Below, in pieces: positions 8,392 to 17,022 of a DNA stretch of 64,000 nt. Origin of the DNA: Akkermansiaceae bacterium UBA4589. Lineage in GTDB: Bacteria > Verrucomicrobiota > Verrucomicrobiia > Verrucomicrobiales > Akkermansiaceae. Within the stretch, counting starts at the first letter, position 1, and each line of letters starts with the position of its first letter. The notes under the pieces were generated by a model. The model saw only the letters and a list, made by a program, of their open reading frames with translations. It was not told the DNA's origin and ran no database searches. Location: NCBI GenBank assembly GCA_002387565.1, contig DGJT01000038.1:13636-77635 (forward strand). The letters run 5' to 3'. The position numbers and the translations under genes are program-made.

Positions 8392-9339
8392 ATGATAAAA
8401 AAAATAAATAATAAATGGAGAGCTATTATAGTTTCAATAATAGTTACCGCTATAGTAACTGCAGTAATCGGGAGTCTTGGTATTTGGCTATTAGGTGCCT
8501 ATGGTTGGACAGTTTTTGTTTTAGCTCCTTTGCTCTTAGGTTTTTTACCACCTTATATTTTGGGGAAAACACAGAAATTAACTAAAAAGCAGAGCTTTGG
8601 CATAAGTTTTGCTGCTTATGGTGTCGTTACTTTAGGCTTATTAATATTGGCTATAGAAGGTTTAATTTGTATAGCTATGGCATTTCCTATTACATCAATA
8701 CTGACATTAATTGGATCATATTTAGGCTATAAAATACGTATGAAAAATTGGCTAAGTAAAGGCTCAGTCAATTTGCTGATTATATTGAGTTTATTTAGTA
8801 GTATGAGTTTTGATTATATTTATGAAGCAGACCAACTCTTAGCGGTTAGAACGAAGGTTGTCGTGAATAGTCCTATTGATAAAGTTTGGGAGCATGTGGT
8901 GACTTTTGATCAAATACCAGAGCCTAAAGATTGGATATTTAAAACAGGTATTGCTTACCCAACAGATGCAACTATAGATGGATACGGGGTTGGAGCTATC
9001 AGGTATTGTAATTTTTCAACAGGGAGCTTTGTTGAGCCAATTACTACTTGGGATGAGCCTAACTTGTTGCAATTTGATGTATTAGAGCAACCAATTCCAA
9101 TGAATGAAATGAATCCTTTTTGGGATGTTCATCCTCCTCATTTAGAAGGCTATTTCATCTCAAAGAAAGGGCAATTCAAATTAACGATTTTAAATGAAAA
9201 TCAAACAGAATTAGAGGGTACAACTTGGTATAAAATAGGTATCCACCCTCAACAGTATTGGAGAAAGTGGTCTGATGCAATTATTCATAGAATACATAAA
9301 AGAGTATTAATTCATATTAAACAATTAGCTGAAAAATAA
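8392..9339 (+). CDS. Membrane protein with C-terminal SRPBCC domain
   Basis: A 315-aa protein. The N-terminal half has four hydrophobic segments (about residues 10-32, 38-56, 66-86, 88-108) and a fifth near 123-140. The C-terminal half begins as a START/SRPBCC (polyketide cyclase-like) ligand-binding domain: VRTKVVVNSPIDKVWEHVV near residue 152, followed by GVGAIRYCNFSTGSFVEPI and LEGTTWYKIGIHPQQYW. Such domains bind hydrophobic ligands in a deep pocket. A lipid-like ligand at the membrane is inference, supported by the acyltransferase gene two positions downstream. Confidence 0.75.
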   Translation: MIKKINNKWRAIIVSIIVTAIVTAVIGSLGIWLLGAYGWTVFVLAPLLLGFLPPYILGKTQKLTKKQSFGISFAAYGVVTLGLLILAIEGLICIAMAFPITSILTLIGSYLGYKIRMKNWLSKGSVNLLIILSLFSSMSFDYIYEADQLLAVRTKVVVNSPIDKVWEHVVTFDQIPEPKDWIFKTGIAYPTDATIDGYGVGAIRYCNFSTGSFVEPITTWDEPNLLQFDVLEQPIPMNEMNPFWDVHPPHLEGYFISKKGQFKLTILNENQTELEGTTWYKIGIHPQQYWRKWSDAIIHRIHKRVLIHIKQLAEK

Positions 9340-9348
9340 CTCGAAAAT

Positions 9349-9786
9349 ATGACAACTTATTTATTATGGGCGCTTAAGTTAGCAGGCATTTTTCAATTAG
9401 TGCTTTGTATAGCTAGTTGGTGGATACCGCAGATCTTAGATTGGAAAGGGCAAATGAAAAGCTGGACAGTATTGATGCGTCAGTTGTTTATGACCTATGC
9501 GCTGTACATTTTAGGGAGTCACTTATGCTTTAGTTTTATTTCTTGGTTTGCTGCGGATTACTTATTAGAGCCTCAACCAGCGAGCTTTGTAGTGAGTCAA
9601 CTGCTACTTGGATTTATAGGTCTATGGTGGACAGTGAGGTTATTGATGCAGTTTGTGGGCTTTGATTTGAGCCAAGTTGCTAAGACTAGGTTTAATGTTT
9701 TAGCGAAGCATTTATTGAGCTTATTATTTGTTTATTTAGTTATGGTTTATTGGGGGATATTTATATGGAATTTTTATACAGTTTAA
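9349..9786 (+). CDS. Small four-helix membrane protein, paralogue B
   Basis: A 145-aa integral membrane protein with four hydrophobic segments, related along its length to the protein at 7977-8387 (shared features listed there). Unlike paralogue A it is rich in tryptophan. The function is unknown. Its 3' end overlaps the following acyltransferase-like gene by 22 nt if that gene starts at 9765, so the two are translationally coupled. Two paralogues flanking the SRPBCC protein suggest a heteromeric membrane assembly, which is inference. Confidence 0.72.
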   Translation: MTTYLLWALKLAGIFQLVLCIASWWIPQILDWKGQMKSWTVLMRQLFMTYALYILGSHLCFSFISWFAADYLLEPQPASFVVSQLLLGFIGLWWTVRLLMQFVGFDLSQVAKTRFNVLAKHLLSLLFVYLVMVYWGIFIWNFYTV

Positions 9787-10736
9787 AATTATTAATCATA
9801 GTAATAGCTATGGCTATTTTATGGCCTGTGCTAGCCAAAATTTGCCTTAATAAAAGACTAATTAAGCAAGCTTGGATCTTATGGATGGTCGTCTTAGCAG
9901 GCTACGCTGTGGGGAATTGGTTATTATTAGATGATTCTCCTTATTTAAGAATGACAGGCTTATGTATGTGGTTATTATCAGGCATGAAGTGTATTACTTA
10001 TCAGGCTTGGTTGAGTAAGCACCGCGGCGACATTAAAGCTCAATTAAGTTGGTGTAGATGGTTAGGTTTTGCTTGGCTATGGTTTGGCATGAGCGTGCAA
10101 CCGTGGGTAAAGCCTTATACAAAGCGTCCTTGGTTGAGGCATGCTTTATGTGGGCTATTATGTGTGGTTATGGGAGTTTTATGGATGTACTGTTGTTATC
10201 TCTATGAAATTACACATGTATTACCTATATTTATTGGTTTGAGTCTCGCCTTTCATTATGGGTGTTTACGCTTATTGATGGCTTGGTGGAGATTGTGTGG
10301 TGTACCAGTAAAGTTATTATTTAGAAATCCTTTGCGTTTAACAGGTTTTAGAGATTTTTGGAGTAAGCGTTGGAATTTAGGTTACTCTCAGATGATGGCA
10401 GTTACCGTACAAAAGCCTCTTATGCAGTTAGGCATGAGTTTTAAGGGTAGTTTATTAATGGTCTTTATTATCTCTGGCTTATTACATGAATTAGCTATTT
10501 CTGTGCCAGCTAAGACGGGGTATGGTTTGCCATTTTTGGTGTTTCTCGTACATGGGTTACTTACTTTACTTGAGCTTAAATGGCCTCACCCATGGTTATA
10601 TAGAATAGGATGCTTTATAATATTGCTCGTAGGTATGCCTTATTTATTTCCTCAGGAGTTTAACCAACAAATACTTATACCAAGTGTAGAGTTTGTAGGT
10701 GAAAATTTAACAAGACTTATCAATGAAATTATTTAA
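9765..10736 (+). CDS. MBOAT / wax-synthase-like membrane O-acyltransferase
   Basis: A 323-aa polytopic membrane protein with about eight hydrophobic segments. The segment NPLRLTGFRDFWSKRWN followed about 60 residues later by ISGLLHELAISVP resembles the wax-synthase branch of the MBOAT superfamily, where an FWxxRW motif precedes a membrane-embedded His in an SGxxHE context. This suggests transfer of an acyl group to an alcohol or sugar. The ATG at 9765 is preferred to a TTG at 9750. It overlaps both neighbours (22 nt and 14 nt), so it is firmly inside the operon. Confidence 0.62.
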   Translation: MEFLYSLKLLIIVIAMAILWPVLAKICLNKRLIKQAWILWMVVLAGYAVGNWLLLDDSPYLRMTGLCMWLLSGMKCITYQAWLSKHRGDIKAQLSWCRWLGFAWLWFGMSVQPWVKPYTKRPWLRHALCGLLCVVMGVLWMYCCYLYEITHVLPIFIGLSLAFHYGCLRLLMAWWRLCGVPVKLLFRNPLRLTGFRDFWSKRWNLGYSQMMAVTVQKPLMQLGMSFKGSLLMVFIISGLLHELAISVPAKTGYGLPFLVFLVHGLLTLLELKWPHPWLYRIGCFIILLVGMPYLFPQEFNQQILIPSVEFVGENLTRLINEII

Positions 10737-11460
10737 ATTCAATCAAATGACAGGTATAATTAAGCATAGAATTTTGCTTAATTACAAAATAGATGCAGAA
10801 GTGATGACGCAGAATTCACCTGCTGGATTTACCCCTAAGTTAGTCAACGGCTATGCCGTTGGCGGGATCTGCCAAGTGTCTTTAAAACAAATGCGACCTG
10901 CGGGCTTTCCTGCAAGCATAGGATTAACTAGTCACAATGCCGCTCATCGAGTAGCCGTCGTTAATAGTGAAGGAGATGAAGGTGTGTTAGTGTTACGTAG
11001 GGACACGAACTCTAAGGCCAATGTTTTGGTGGGTGGCAGAATATTCGCTGGTGTTTACACTAAAGCTCATTTTGATGTGTATAATGATGCTGATGATTAT
11101 GAGGTAACTATCACGCGAAAGAAAGTTAGAGATCAAGGCGTAGAAGGTGGCAACAACACAGTTATGCATATTCAGGGACAAATCAAAAAATCTTTACCTC
11201 TCAATTCAATTTTTAGAGATGTGGAAGACGTATCACAGTTCTTTAAAGCTGGTAATAGAGGTTGGTCTCCTCAATGCCAGAATAGTTGTGTTTATGATGA
11301 AGTAGAATTAAAGACTCAAACATGGAATATGCAGCCTCTTGAGGTGAAGAGTCATTATTCAGGTTACTTTATGAATGAAACTATGTTCCCTAAGGGTAGT
11401 GTGAAATTCGATCACGCTATAATTATGCGAGATATTGAACATAGTTGGGTAGTTAATTAA
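10723..11460 (+). CDS. DUF2071 (YqjF-like) protein
   Basis: A soluble 245-aa protein. The N-terminal pattern ILLNYKIDAEVMTQNSPAGF, then VNGYAVGGICQVSLKQMRP, then SHNAAHRVAVV is that of the DUF2071/YqjF family, distantly related to acetoacetate-decarboxylase-like folds. The biochemical role is not established. It overlaps the acyltransferase-like gene by 14 nt and is followed after 8 bp by a TIGR01777 gene. DUF2071 and TIGR01777 proteins are, from general knowledge, often neighbours of DCC proteins in other bacteria, which supports a shared but unknown pathway. Confidence 0.65.
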   Translation: MKLFKFNQMTGIIKHRILLNYKIDAEVMTQNSPAGFTPKLVNGYAVGGICQVSLKQMRPAGFPASIGLTSHNAAHRVAVVNSEGDEGVLVLRRDTNSKANVLVGGRIFAGVYTKAHFDVYNDADDYEVTITRKKVRDQGVEGGNNTVMHIQGQIKKSLPLNSIFRDVEDVSQFFKAGNRGWSPQCQNSCVYDEVELKTQTWNMQPLEVKSHYSGYFMNETMFPKGSVKFDHAIIMRDIEHSWVVN

Positions 11461-11468
11461 AATTATTT

Positions 11469-12404
11469 ATGAAAAATATTATTGTTATTGTAGGTGCTAA
11501 TGGTTTTTTAGGACGTTATTTGTCAGACTATTATTTGGCTAAGGGGTGGGAAGTAAGAGCTATAGCAAGACGAGAGCAAGGGCTCGCTGCGTGCGTGAAT
11601 TATTATCATTGGGATGCTCTAAATTATCAGATTTCTTGGGCTGATGCTTTTGATGGAGCTACGTTAGTGGTGAATTTAGCAGGGCGCTCAGTTAATTGTC
11701 GTTATAATCAAAAGAATCAAGATTTAATTCGTGATTCAAGAGTGCAAACAACTCAATTGGTGGGCCAAGCTATTGCTAATTGTGTCAATCCTCCAAGCTA
11801 TTGGCTCAACTCAAGTACAGCGACTATCTACCGTCATGCTCAAGATAAGCCTCAAGACGATGAAACAGGGCAATTAGGTAGTGGTTTTTCTGTAAGTGTG
11901 GCAAAAGATTGGGAGCAAGCTTTTTTCACAGCAGATACTCCAGAAAAGACTCACAGAGTTGCCTTGCGTACAGCCATTGTCATGGGTAATGAAAAGGGCA
12001 CAGTCATAGATGTCTTAAATCGTCTATGCCGACTTTATTTGGGAGGAAGCATGGGAAGTGGACAACAAATGGTCAGCTGGATTCATATTGAAGATTTTTG
12101 TCGAGCTATAGATTGGATTAGTCAACAACAGCATCCTGACTCTCGTTACAATCTAAGCGCACCTAACCCATTGCCAAATCATGAATTTATGCAACTCTTA
12201 CGCCAGAATAATCATCGTAAGTGGGGACTTAAAGCCAGTAAATGGATGCTAGAGTTAGGGGCGTATGTTTTACGCACAGAAACTGAACTTATTCTTAAAT
12301 CTCGCTGGGTGTTGCCTAGCAGGTTACTCAGCCAAGGCTTTGAATTTAACTATGAGTATTTTGCTGACGCCTTGAAGTCATTTAAGCCAAAAGTGCAAAA
12401 CTAA
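11469..12404 (+). CDS. TIGR01777-family NAD(P)-binding protein (YfcH-like)
   Basis: A 311-aa extended-SDR protein. The Rossmann motif is VGANGFLGRYL (residues about 8-18). VVNLAGRSVNCRY and WLNSSTATIYRH follow, then the family-specific RVALRTAIVMG, the SWIHIEDFCRAIDWI region and a DUF1731-type C-terminus (YNLSAPNPLPNHEFMQLL). The nucleotide-sugar-epimerase-like fold is clear; the substrate is unknown. It is the last gene of the seven-gene run. The following 125 bp contains the argD promoter. Confidence 0.85.
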   Translation: MKNIIVIVGANGFLGRYLSDYYLAKGWEVRAIARREQGLAACVNYYHWDALNYQISWADAFDGATLVVNLAGRSVNCRYNQKNQDLIRDSRVQTTQLVGQAIANCVNPPSYWLNSSTATIYRHAQDKPQDDETGQLGSGFSVSVAKDWEQAFFTADTPEKTHRVALRTAIVMGNEKGTVIDVLNRLCRLYLGGSMGSGQQMVSWIHIEDFCRAIDWISQQQHPDSRYNLSAPNPLPNHEFMQLLRQNNHRKWGLKASKWMLELGAYVLRTETELILKSRWVLPSRLLSQGFEFNYEYFADALKSFKPKVQN

Positions 12405-12494
12405 GCGGCTGGAATATTTAATGAACTTTTATCTGTTGTGCAAGAGTTAGGGTAGTTTATTGAGGTATCTTCTGGCTCTCCTATTAAAGTTTGC

Positions 12495-12523
12495 TTGGTT
12501 TTTAGCGTGAGCTAGCTTATCTT
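12495..12523 (+). promoter_or_regulatory. Promoter for argD, leaderless geometry
   Basis: TTGGTT (12495-12500), a 17-bp spacer and TATCTT (12518-12523) are followed by only 6 bp (TGCGCC) before the ATG at 12530. A transcript starting about 7 bp after the -10 box would begin at the start codon. The extended form TATCTTTG also resembles the Bacteroidetes -7 box TAnnTTTG. Confidence 0.6.
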
Positions 12524-12529
12524 TGCGCC

Positions 12530-13759
12530 ATGATGAATATGGATTCAACAATGGCTAAGCAAACGCAGCAGTGGGTGTTGCCTACTTATGCGCGTCTAGA
12601 TTTAAACCTGGTCAAAGGGCAGGGCTCTTATGTTTGGGATGAGTCAGGCAAGCCTTATTTAGACTTTGCCACAGGTATTGCCGTGTGTTCGTTGGGGCAT
12701 TGTCATCCTGCGTTGGTGAAAGCTCTGCAAGAGCAGTCAGAGCAATTATGGCACGTATCTAATCTATACCATACGTCACCACAGGCAGAATTGGCACAGT
12801 TGATTTCACAAAAGGTAGTGGGTATTGAGGGTAAGACCTTTTTTTCCAACAGTGGGGCTGAAGCGAATGAAGGTTTGATTAAGTTGGCACGTAATTATGG
12901 TGATATTAAACCTCAGCTATCAGGAGCTAATCAAGGACAGAAACGTCATCATATCATTACGTTGAATGAATCGTTTCATGGGCGTACTAATGGTGCGTTA
13001 GCTGCGACTGGTCAGGATAAAATACAGGCAGGTTGTATGCCGTTACTCTCGAGCTTTAGTTATGCTGATTTAAATGATTTGGCGAGTGTTGAAGCCTTGA
13101 TTCGTGAAGATACTGTGGCTGTGATGCTTGAGCCTATACAGGGTGAGAGTGGTATTCAGCCTGCAACTGCTGAGTTTTTGCGTGGGGTTGAGGCTCTTTG
13201 TAAGCAACATGATTTACTCCTGCTCCTCGATGAGGTTCAGTGTGGAGTTGGGCGTTGTGGTGAGTGGTCTGCGTGGCAGGCTATCGCACCTGATGTGGTG
13301 CCTGATGCTATTTCCTGGGCTAAAGGTTTAGGTGGAGGCGTCCCCATTGGTGCGTTTTGGGTAAATAACCGTAACGGCCTTAGCGAGGTGTTAGGTGCTG
13401 GTAAGCATGGCTCAACCTATGGAGGTAATCCTCTAGTTTGTTCGGTAGCGCTTGCGGTGATTAATACGATTGATGCACAAAATATACTGAAAAATGTAAA
13501 TGAGTGTAGCTCTAAAATTATGGCTACTATAAACAGTTGGAACAGCCCTAAAATTAAACAAGTTCGTGGATTAGGTTTGATGATAGGTATTGAGCTAGAT
13601 CCGCAGGTTAATGTCATTGAAGCCGTTAAGGAATTAATGCAGGCTGGACTATTGACAGTCATGGCTGGTAATAATACAATGCGTCTCTTGCCACCACTCA
13701 ATTTAAGTGAGGCTGAATTAAAGGAGGCATTGCATCATTTAGAATCTTTTTTCAGCTAA
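12530..13759 (+). CDS. argD: ArgD acetylornithine aminotransferase
   Basis: PLP-dependent class III aminotransferase converting N-acetylglutamate semialdehyde to N-acetylornithine in arginine synthesis. The 409-aa length is normal. Motifs are FATGIAVCSLGHCHPAL, FFSNSGAEANEG (phosphate site), ESFHGRT, LLLLDEVQCGVGRCG (cofactor Asp) and SWAKGLGGGVPIG with the Schiff-base lysine. ATGs at 12530, 12533, 12539 and 12551 are all in frame; the promoter geometry favours 12530. The Q at the ArgD-typical DEVQ position argues for an acetylornithine rather than a gamma-aminobutyrate substrate. Confidence 0.93.
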   Translation: MMNMDSTMAKQTQQWVLPTYARLDLNLVKGQGSYVWDESGKPYLDFATGIAVCSLGHCHPALVKALQEQSEQLWHVSNLYHTSPQAELAQLISQKVVGIEGKTFFSNSGAEANEGLIKLARNYGDIKPQLSGANQGQKRHHIITLNESFHGRTNGALAATGQDKIQAGCMPLLSSFSYADLNDLASVEALIREDTVAVMLEPIQGESGIQPATAEFLRGVEALCKQHDLLLLLDEVQCGVGRCGEWSAWQAIAPDVVPDAISWAKGLGGGVPIGAFWVNNRNGLSEVLGAGKHGSTYGGNPLVCSVALAVINTIDAQNILKNVNECSSKIMATINSWNSPKIKQVRGLGLMIGIELDPQVNVIEAVKELMQAGLLTVMAGNNTMRLLPPLNLSEAELKEALHHLESFFS

Positions 13760-13794
13760 TTTTCTAGTTAGCCATTCCCCTTTTTTTAGTCTTT

Positions 13795-15141
13795 GTGAGA
13801 GTAGAGTTTAAGCCATCTAAAAATCTAAATGCAGCTATGCAGGTTGCTGTAGCAATTGATAAAGCAGGTTACGAAGTCGTTTTTGCTGGTGGTTGTGTGC
13901 GTGATGCTTTGCTGGGTCGTGATTGTCAGGATTATGATTTGGCAACCAATGCTCAGCCTGAGCAAGTAGAGTTCGTCTGTGACCAAGCAGGCTTGAGAAC
14001 TCGTATGGTAGGTGCACATTTTGGTGTGGTACTAGCTATGATAGGGGATGAACCTATCGAGATTGCCACATTTAGAGAAGACGGTAGTTATGCTGATGGC
14101 AGGCATCCAGATAATGTGTATTATACAAACGCTAAAGAGGATGCTAAACGTCGTGATTTTACGATTAATGGCCTGTTTGCAAATCCGTTTACCCTTGAGG
14201 TGACTGATTATGTAGGTGGTTTAGTGGATTTGGAACAAGGTGTGATTCGTGCTATTGGAGACCCTAGTGATAGATTTAAAGAAGATGGTTTGCGTCTGTT
14301 GCGTGCTGTGCGTTTTGCGGTTCAGTTAGGTTTTAAAATTGAGGAGCAGACTAAGCTGTCTATGATGCAGCAAATAGGAGGTCTACAAAAAGTCAGTGCT
14401 GAGCGTATGCAAGCTGAATTTAGCAAAATACTCATGAGTGATCATCCTCACCGAGGTGTGAGGATGCTAGCTGATCTAGGTTTTCTTAATTATTTTTTTT
14501 CCGAAGTTTTGGAACTCAAAGGTTGTGAGCAACCTGCCGAGTTTCACCCTGAAGGCGATGTGTTTGAGCATACAATGCTAATGCTAGATTTGATACGCCC
14601 AGATTTTTCGTTAGAATTACGTTTGGCTATCTTGTTGCATGATATTGGTAAACCTAAAACGCAGAGTTACAATGAAGAAAAACAAAGATTTACTTTCTAT
14701 GGGCATGATACTGTGGGCGCACAAATGGCAGAGGCAATGCTACGTAGTTTGAAATACCCCAATGACATCATTGATAGCGTGGTGGTGATGGTTAAATATC
14801 ATATGCAGTTTATCAATGTACAACGCATGAGGGTGTCAACATTGAGAAGATTTATTGCGAGAGATACTTTTGCACAAGAGATGGAATTACATCGAGTAGA
14901 CTGTCTCTCCTCTAATGGCAATATCGAAAATTATGAATTTCTTCAGCGCTATATCGAAGAGCAAAATCATGAAATTCAGTTGCCTGAACCACTTTTAAGA
15001 GGTCATGATTTACTAGAGTTAGGGCTTGAACCTGGCGTTAAAATAGGTCAAATTCTTATGGAAGTTCAAACCAAGCAATTAGAGCAAGAGCTCTATGACT
15101 ATGAACAAGCGCTCAATTATGTTAAATTACATTATCTGTAA
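13795..15141 (+). CDS. cca: CCA tRNA nucleotidyltransferase / poly(A) polymerase family, HD domain
   Basis: Class II nucleotidyltransferase of the family that adds or repairs the tRNA 3' CCA end. The head-domain motif VFAGGCVRDALLGRDCQDYDLAT holds the two catalytic Asp residues. This is followed by RRDFTINGLF, the DRFKEDGLRLLRAVRFA neck motif and an HD-type phosphohydrolase domain (LAILLHDIGKP). At 448 aa the size fits HD-containing enzymes. GTG at 13795 is the likely start, as no earlier in-frame start follows the argD stop. Whether it adds CCA or A tails cannot be read; the one tRNA in the window already encodes CCA. Confidence 0.9.
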   Translation: MRVEFKPSKNLNAAMQVAVAIDKAGYEVVFAGGCVRDALLGRDCQDYDLATNAQPEQVEFVCDQAGLRTRMVGAHFGVVLAMIGDEPIEIATFREDGSYADGRHPDNVYYTNAKEDAKRRDFTINGLFANPFTLEVTDYVGGLVDLEQGVIRAIGDPSDRFKEDGLRLLRAVRFAVQLGFKIEEQTKLSMMQQIGGLQKVSAERMQAEFSKILMSDHPHRGVRMLADLGFLNYFFSEVLELKGCEQPAEFHPEGDVFEHTMLMLDLIRPDFSLELRLAILLHDIGKPKTQSYNEEKQRFTFYGHDTVGAQMAEAMLRSLKYPNDIIDSVVVMVKYHMQFINVQRMRVSTLRRFIARDTFAQEMELHRVDCLSSNGNIENYEFLQRYIEEQNHEIQLPEPLLRGHDLLELGLEPGVKIGQILMEVQTKQLEQELYDYEQALNYVKLHYL

Positions 15142-15177
15142 TAGCTGCAATGAGTCTTATTTTTAATTATTACTAAC

Positions 15178-16287
15178 ATGAACCAAAACTTACAAAGTAT
15201 CCCAGTTGAGCATGATGATGAAATTAATGCTAAAATTTTAGCTATTTCTGAAGATTTACTCCAAGGGTTTCAAGAAAGACCGTTTGAATCTGTGGCTGAG
15301 CAATCAGGTGTACCTCTAGAAATCGTTATTGAGCGTATTAAAGCCATGCTTGAAGCTGGTGTGATTCGTCGAGTACGTCAGACATTATTAGCTACTAAAC
15401 TTGCTCATGGAGCTCTAGTTGCTTGGAAACTGCCAGAAGACAAGCTCAATGCAGCTTTTGAATTCATGGCGAAAAAAGATCCTTTTTCAGGTCATGTAGT
15501 GATTCGCTCAACTGATAGTGCGATCTCTGGCTCACATTACCGTTTGTGGACCACACTCAAAGTTCCACAAGGTCGCACCCTTGAGGAGCACGCAGATAAG
15601 CTTAAAGAGATGTTAGGAGCAGAGAAGTACTTGCTCATGCCTGCACATGGAGTGTTCACTCTAGGAGTGGGCCATGTGCGCCGCAAAAAATTAGAGCCAG
15701 GTGCAAAAGTAGATACTCCAGCTGAAATGATGACCACAACAGTGGTGGATTTAAATGATGAACAATGGAAAGTGCTCTTGCAAATTAAAGAGGAACTCAC
15801 GGTAGATGAAATCGGTACTGATTTTTGGGCAGAGCGTGCCGCGGCTATTGATATGCCAGTTGAGAAATTCTTTGAGATTGCTAAGCAGCTTAATGAGCAA
15901 AAGGTGATAGGTCGTTTCTCAACCTTCCTTGAGCATGTTAAGCCTTCTCAGGCAGGTAAGAAAGTCACTCGTTTTAATGGCCTTTTCCACTGGGCTGTGC
16001 CTAAGGGTATGGAGCTAAAAGCTGGTTCAGAGGTAGGGCGTCATCACTGCATGACGCATTGCTACTGGCGTGAAGGGGGACCAGAGTTTGGTGATGTGAA
16101 TATCATGGGTGTGGTGCACGGCACTGAGAAAGATAAAGTCATGGAGCATAAAGCAGCCATTGATAAGCATTTAGAAAGCATAGGTATCCCTGTTAATTAT
16201 ACAAATGTTTTTTGGGGAGGCAGGTCAGAAATTAAGCCTTCAGAAATATCGCCAGTCATCTTTGACGAGTGGCACGCTAAATACTAG
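15178..16287 (+). CDS. Two-domain AsnC/AhbA-AhbB-like protein
   Basis: A 369-aa protein made of two similar halves, each a winged helix plus a RAM-like domain as in Lrp/AsnC proteins and siroheme decarboxylases (AhbA, AhbB, NirD/L/G/H). Half one has GVIRRVRQTLLATKLAHGA, LVAWKLPEDKL and YRLWTTLKVP. Half two has VIGRFSTFLEH, FNGLFHWAVP, RHHCMTHCYWREGG and NIMGVVHG. The conserved His-rich HxxxHCYWRE stretch fits the tetrapyrrole-binding face of the decarboxylase family. Siroheme decarboxylation for heme synthesis is plausible but unproven; a transcription factor is the alternative. It lies 33 bp before the two-component genes. Confidence 0.6.
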   Translation: MNQNLQSIPVEHDDEINAKILAISEDLLQGFQERPFESVAEQSGVPLEIVIERIKAMLEAGVIRRVRQTLLATKLAHGALVAWKLPEDKLNAAFEFMAKKDPFSGHVVIRSTDSAISGSHYRLWTTLKVPQGRTLEEHADKLKEMLGAEKYLLMPAHGVFTLGVGHVRRKKLEPGAKVDTPAEMMTTTVVDLNDEQWKVLLQIKEELTVDEIGTDFWAERAAAIDMPVEKFFEIAKQLNEQKVIGRFSTFLEHVKPSQAGKKVTRFNGLFHWAVPKGMELKAGSEVGRHHCMTHCYWREGGPEFGDVNIMGVVHGTEKDKVMEHKAAIDKHLESIGIPVNYTNVFWGGRSEIKPSEISPVIFDEWHAKY

Positions 16288-16320
16288 TTTAGCAACGAGC
16301 TCTTATCTTCAATTATTATC

Positions 16321-17022
16321 ATGAAAGCAAAAATTTTAATTATTGAAGATGAGCAGCATATTGCTGAACTTATTGAGCTATCGTTGCTGCCAGCTGGTTA
16401 TGAAACTCAGCTGGTGCATCATGGCTTAGACGCACAAAAAGCCATAACTCAATTTAAACCTGATTTAGTGGTTTTAGATTGGATGCTACCTGGCAAGGAG
16501 GGTATTCAAATTTTGAAAGAGTTACGTGAAGACTCTCAATCTAGTGATGTAGGAGTTCTTATGTTAAGCGCCCTAGATCAAGTTGATAATAAAGTACAGG
16601 GTTTAGAGCGAGGCGCTGATGACTATATGGCTAAACCATTTAGCCCCAAAGAGCTTTTATTAAGAGTGCAAGCGATTCTAAGGCGCAGAGAAGCGACTAG
16701 CTCAGATACATCTGAGTCTAACCTGAATCAAGTCTCTTGCGCAGATGGTGCGAGCTTTGATAGAAACAAAATGGACTTCATTATTGATAATGAGCCTGCT
16801 TATTTAACTATTACAGAATATAAGTTACTTTGGTATTTATTCAAAAAAAGTCCAAAAATTATTACTCGAGATGAGCTACTCAAAGAAGTATGGGGTTATA
16901 GCGAAGGAGTGTACAGTCGTACTTTAGATACTCATATCCGCCGTGTCCGTCAGAAATTAGGACGCTTTTCACATCTAGTGCAAACTGTAAGAGGTGAGGG
17001 CTATCAATGGCAAAGCAGTTAA
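16321..17022 (+). CDS. OmpR/PhoB-family response regulator
   Basis: A 233-aa two-component regulator. The receiver domain has the acidic pair (ED 9-10), the phosphoacceptor Asp53 in VVLDWMLPG and Lys105 in YMAKPFSP. The C-terminal winged helix contains LTITEYKLLWYLF, RDELLKEVWGY and RTLDTHIRRVRQKLG, typical of the PhoB subgroup. It overlaps its histidine kinase by 16 nt. PhoB itself controls phosphate uptake; a Pho-box-like repeat precedes the OprP-type porin at 62.4 kb, but assignment to phosphate is inference. TATCTT at 16302 may be its -10 box, giving a very short leader. Confidence 0.9.
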   Translation: MKAKILIIEDEQHIAELIELSLLPAGYETQLVHHGLDAQKAITQFKPDLVVLDWMLPGKEGIQILKELREDSQSSDVGVLMLSALDQVDNKVQGLERGADDYMAKPFSPKELLLRVQAILRRREATSSDTSESNLNQVSCADGASFDRNKMDFIIDNEPAYLTITEYKLLWYLFKKSPKIITRDELLKEVWGYSEGVYSRTLDTHIRRVRQKLGRFSHLVQTVRGEGYQWQSS

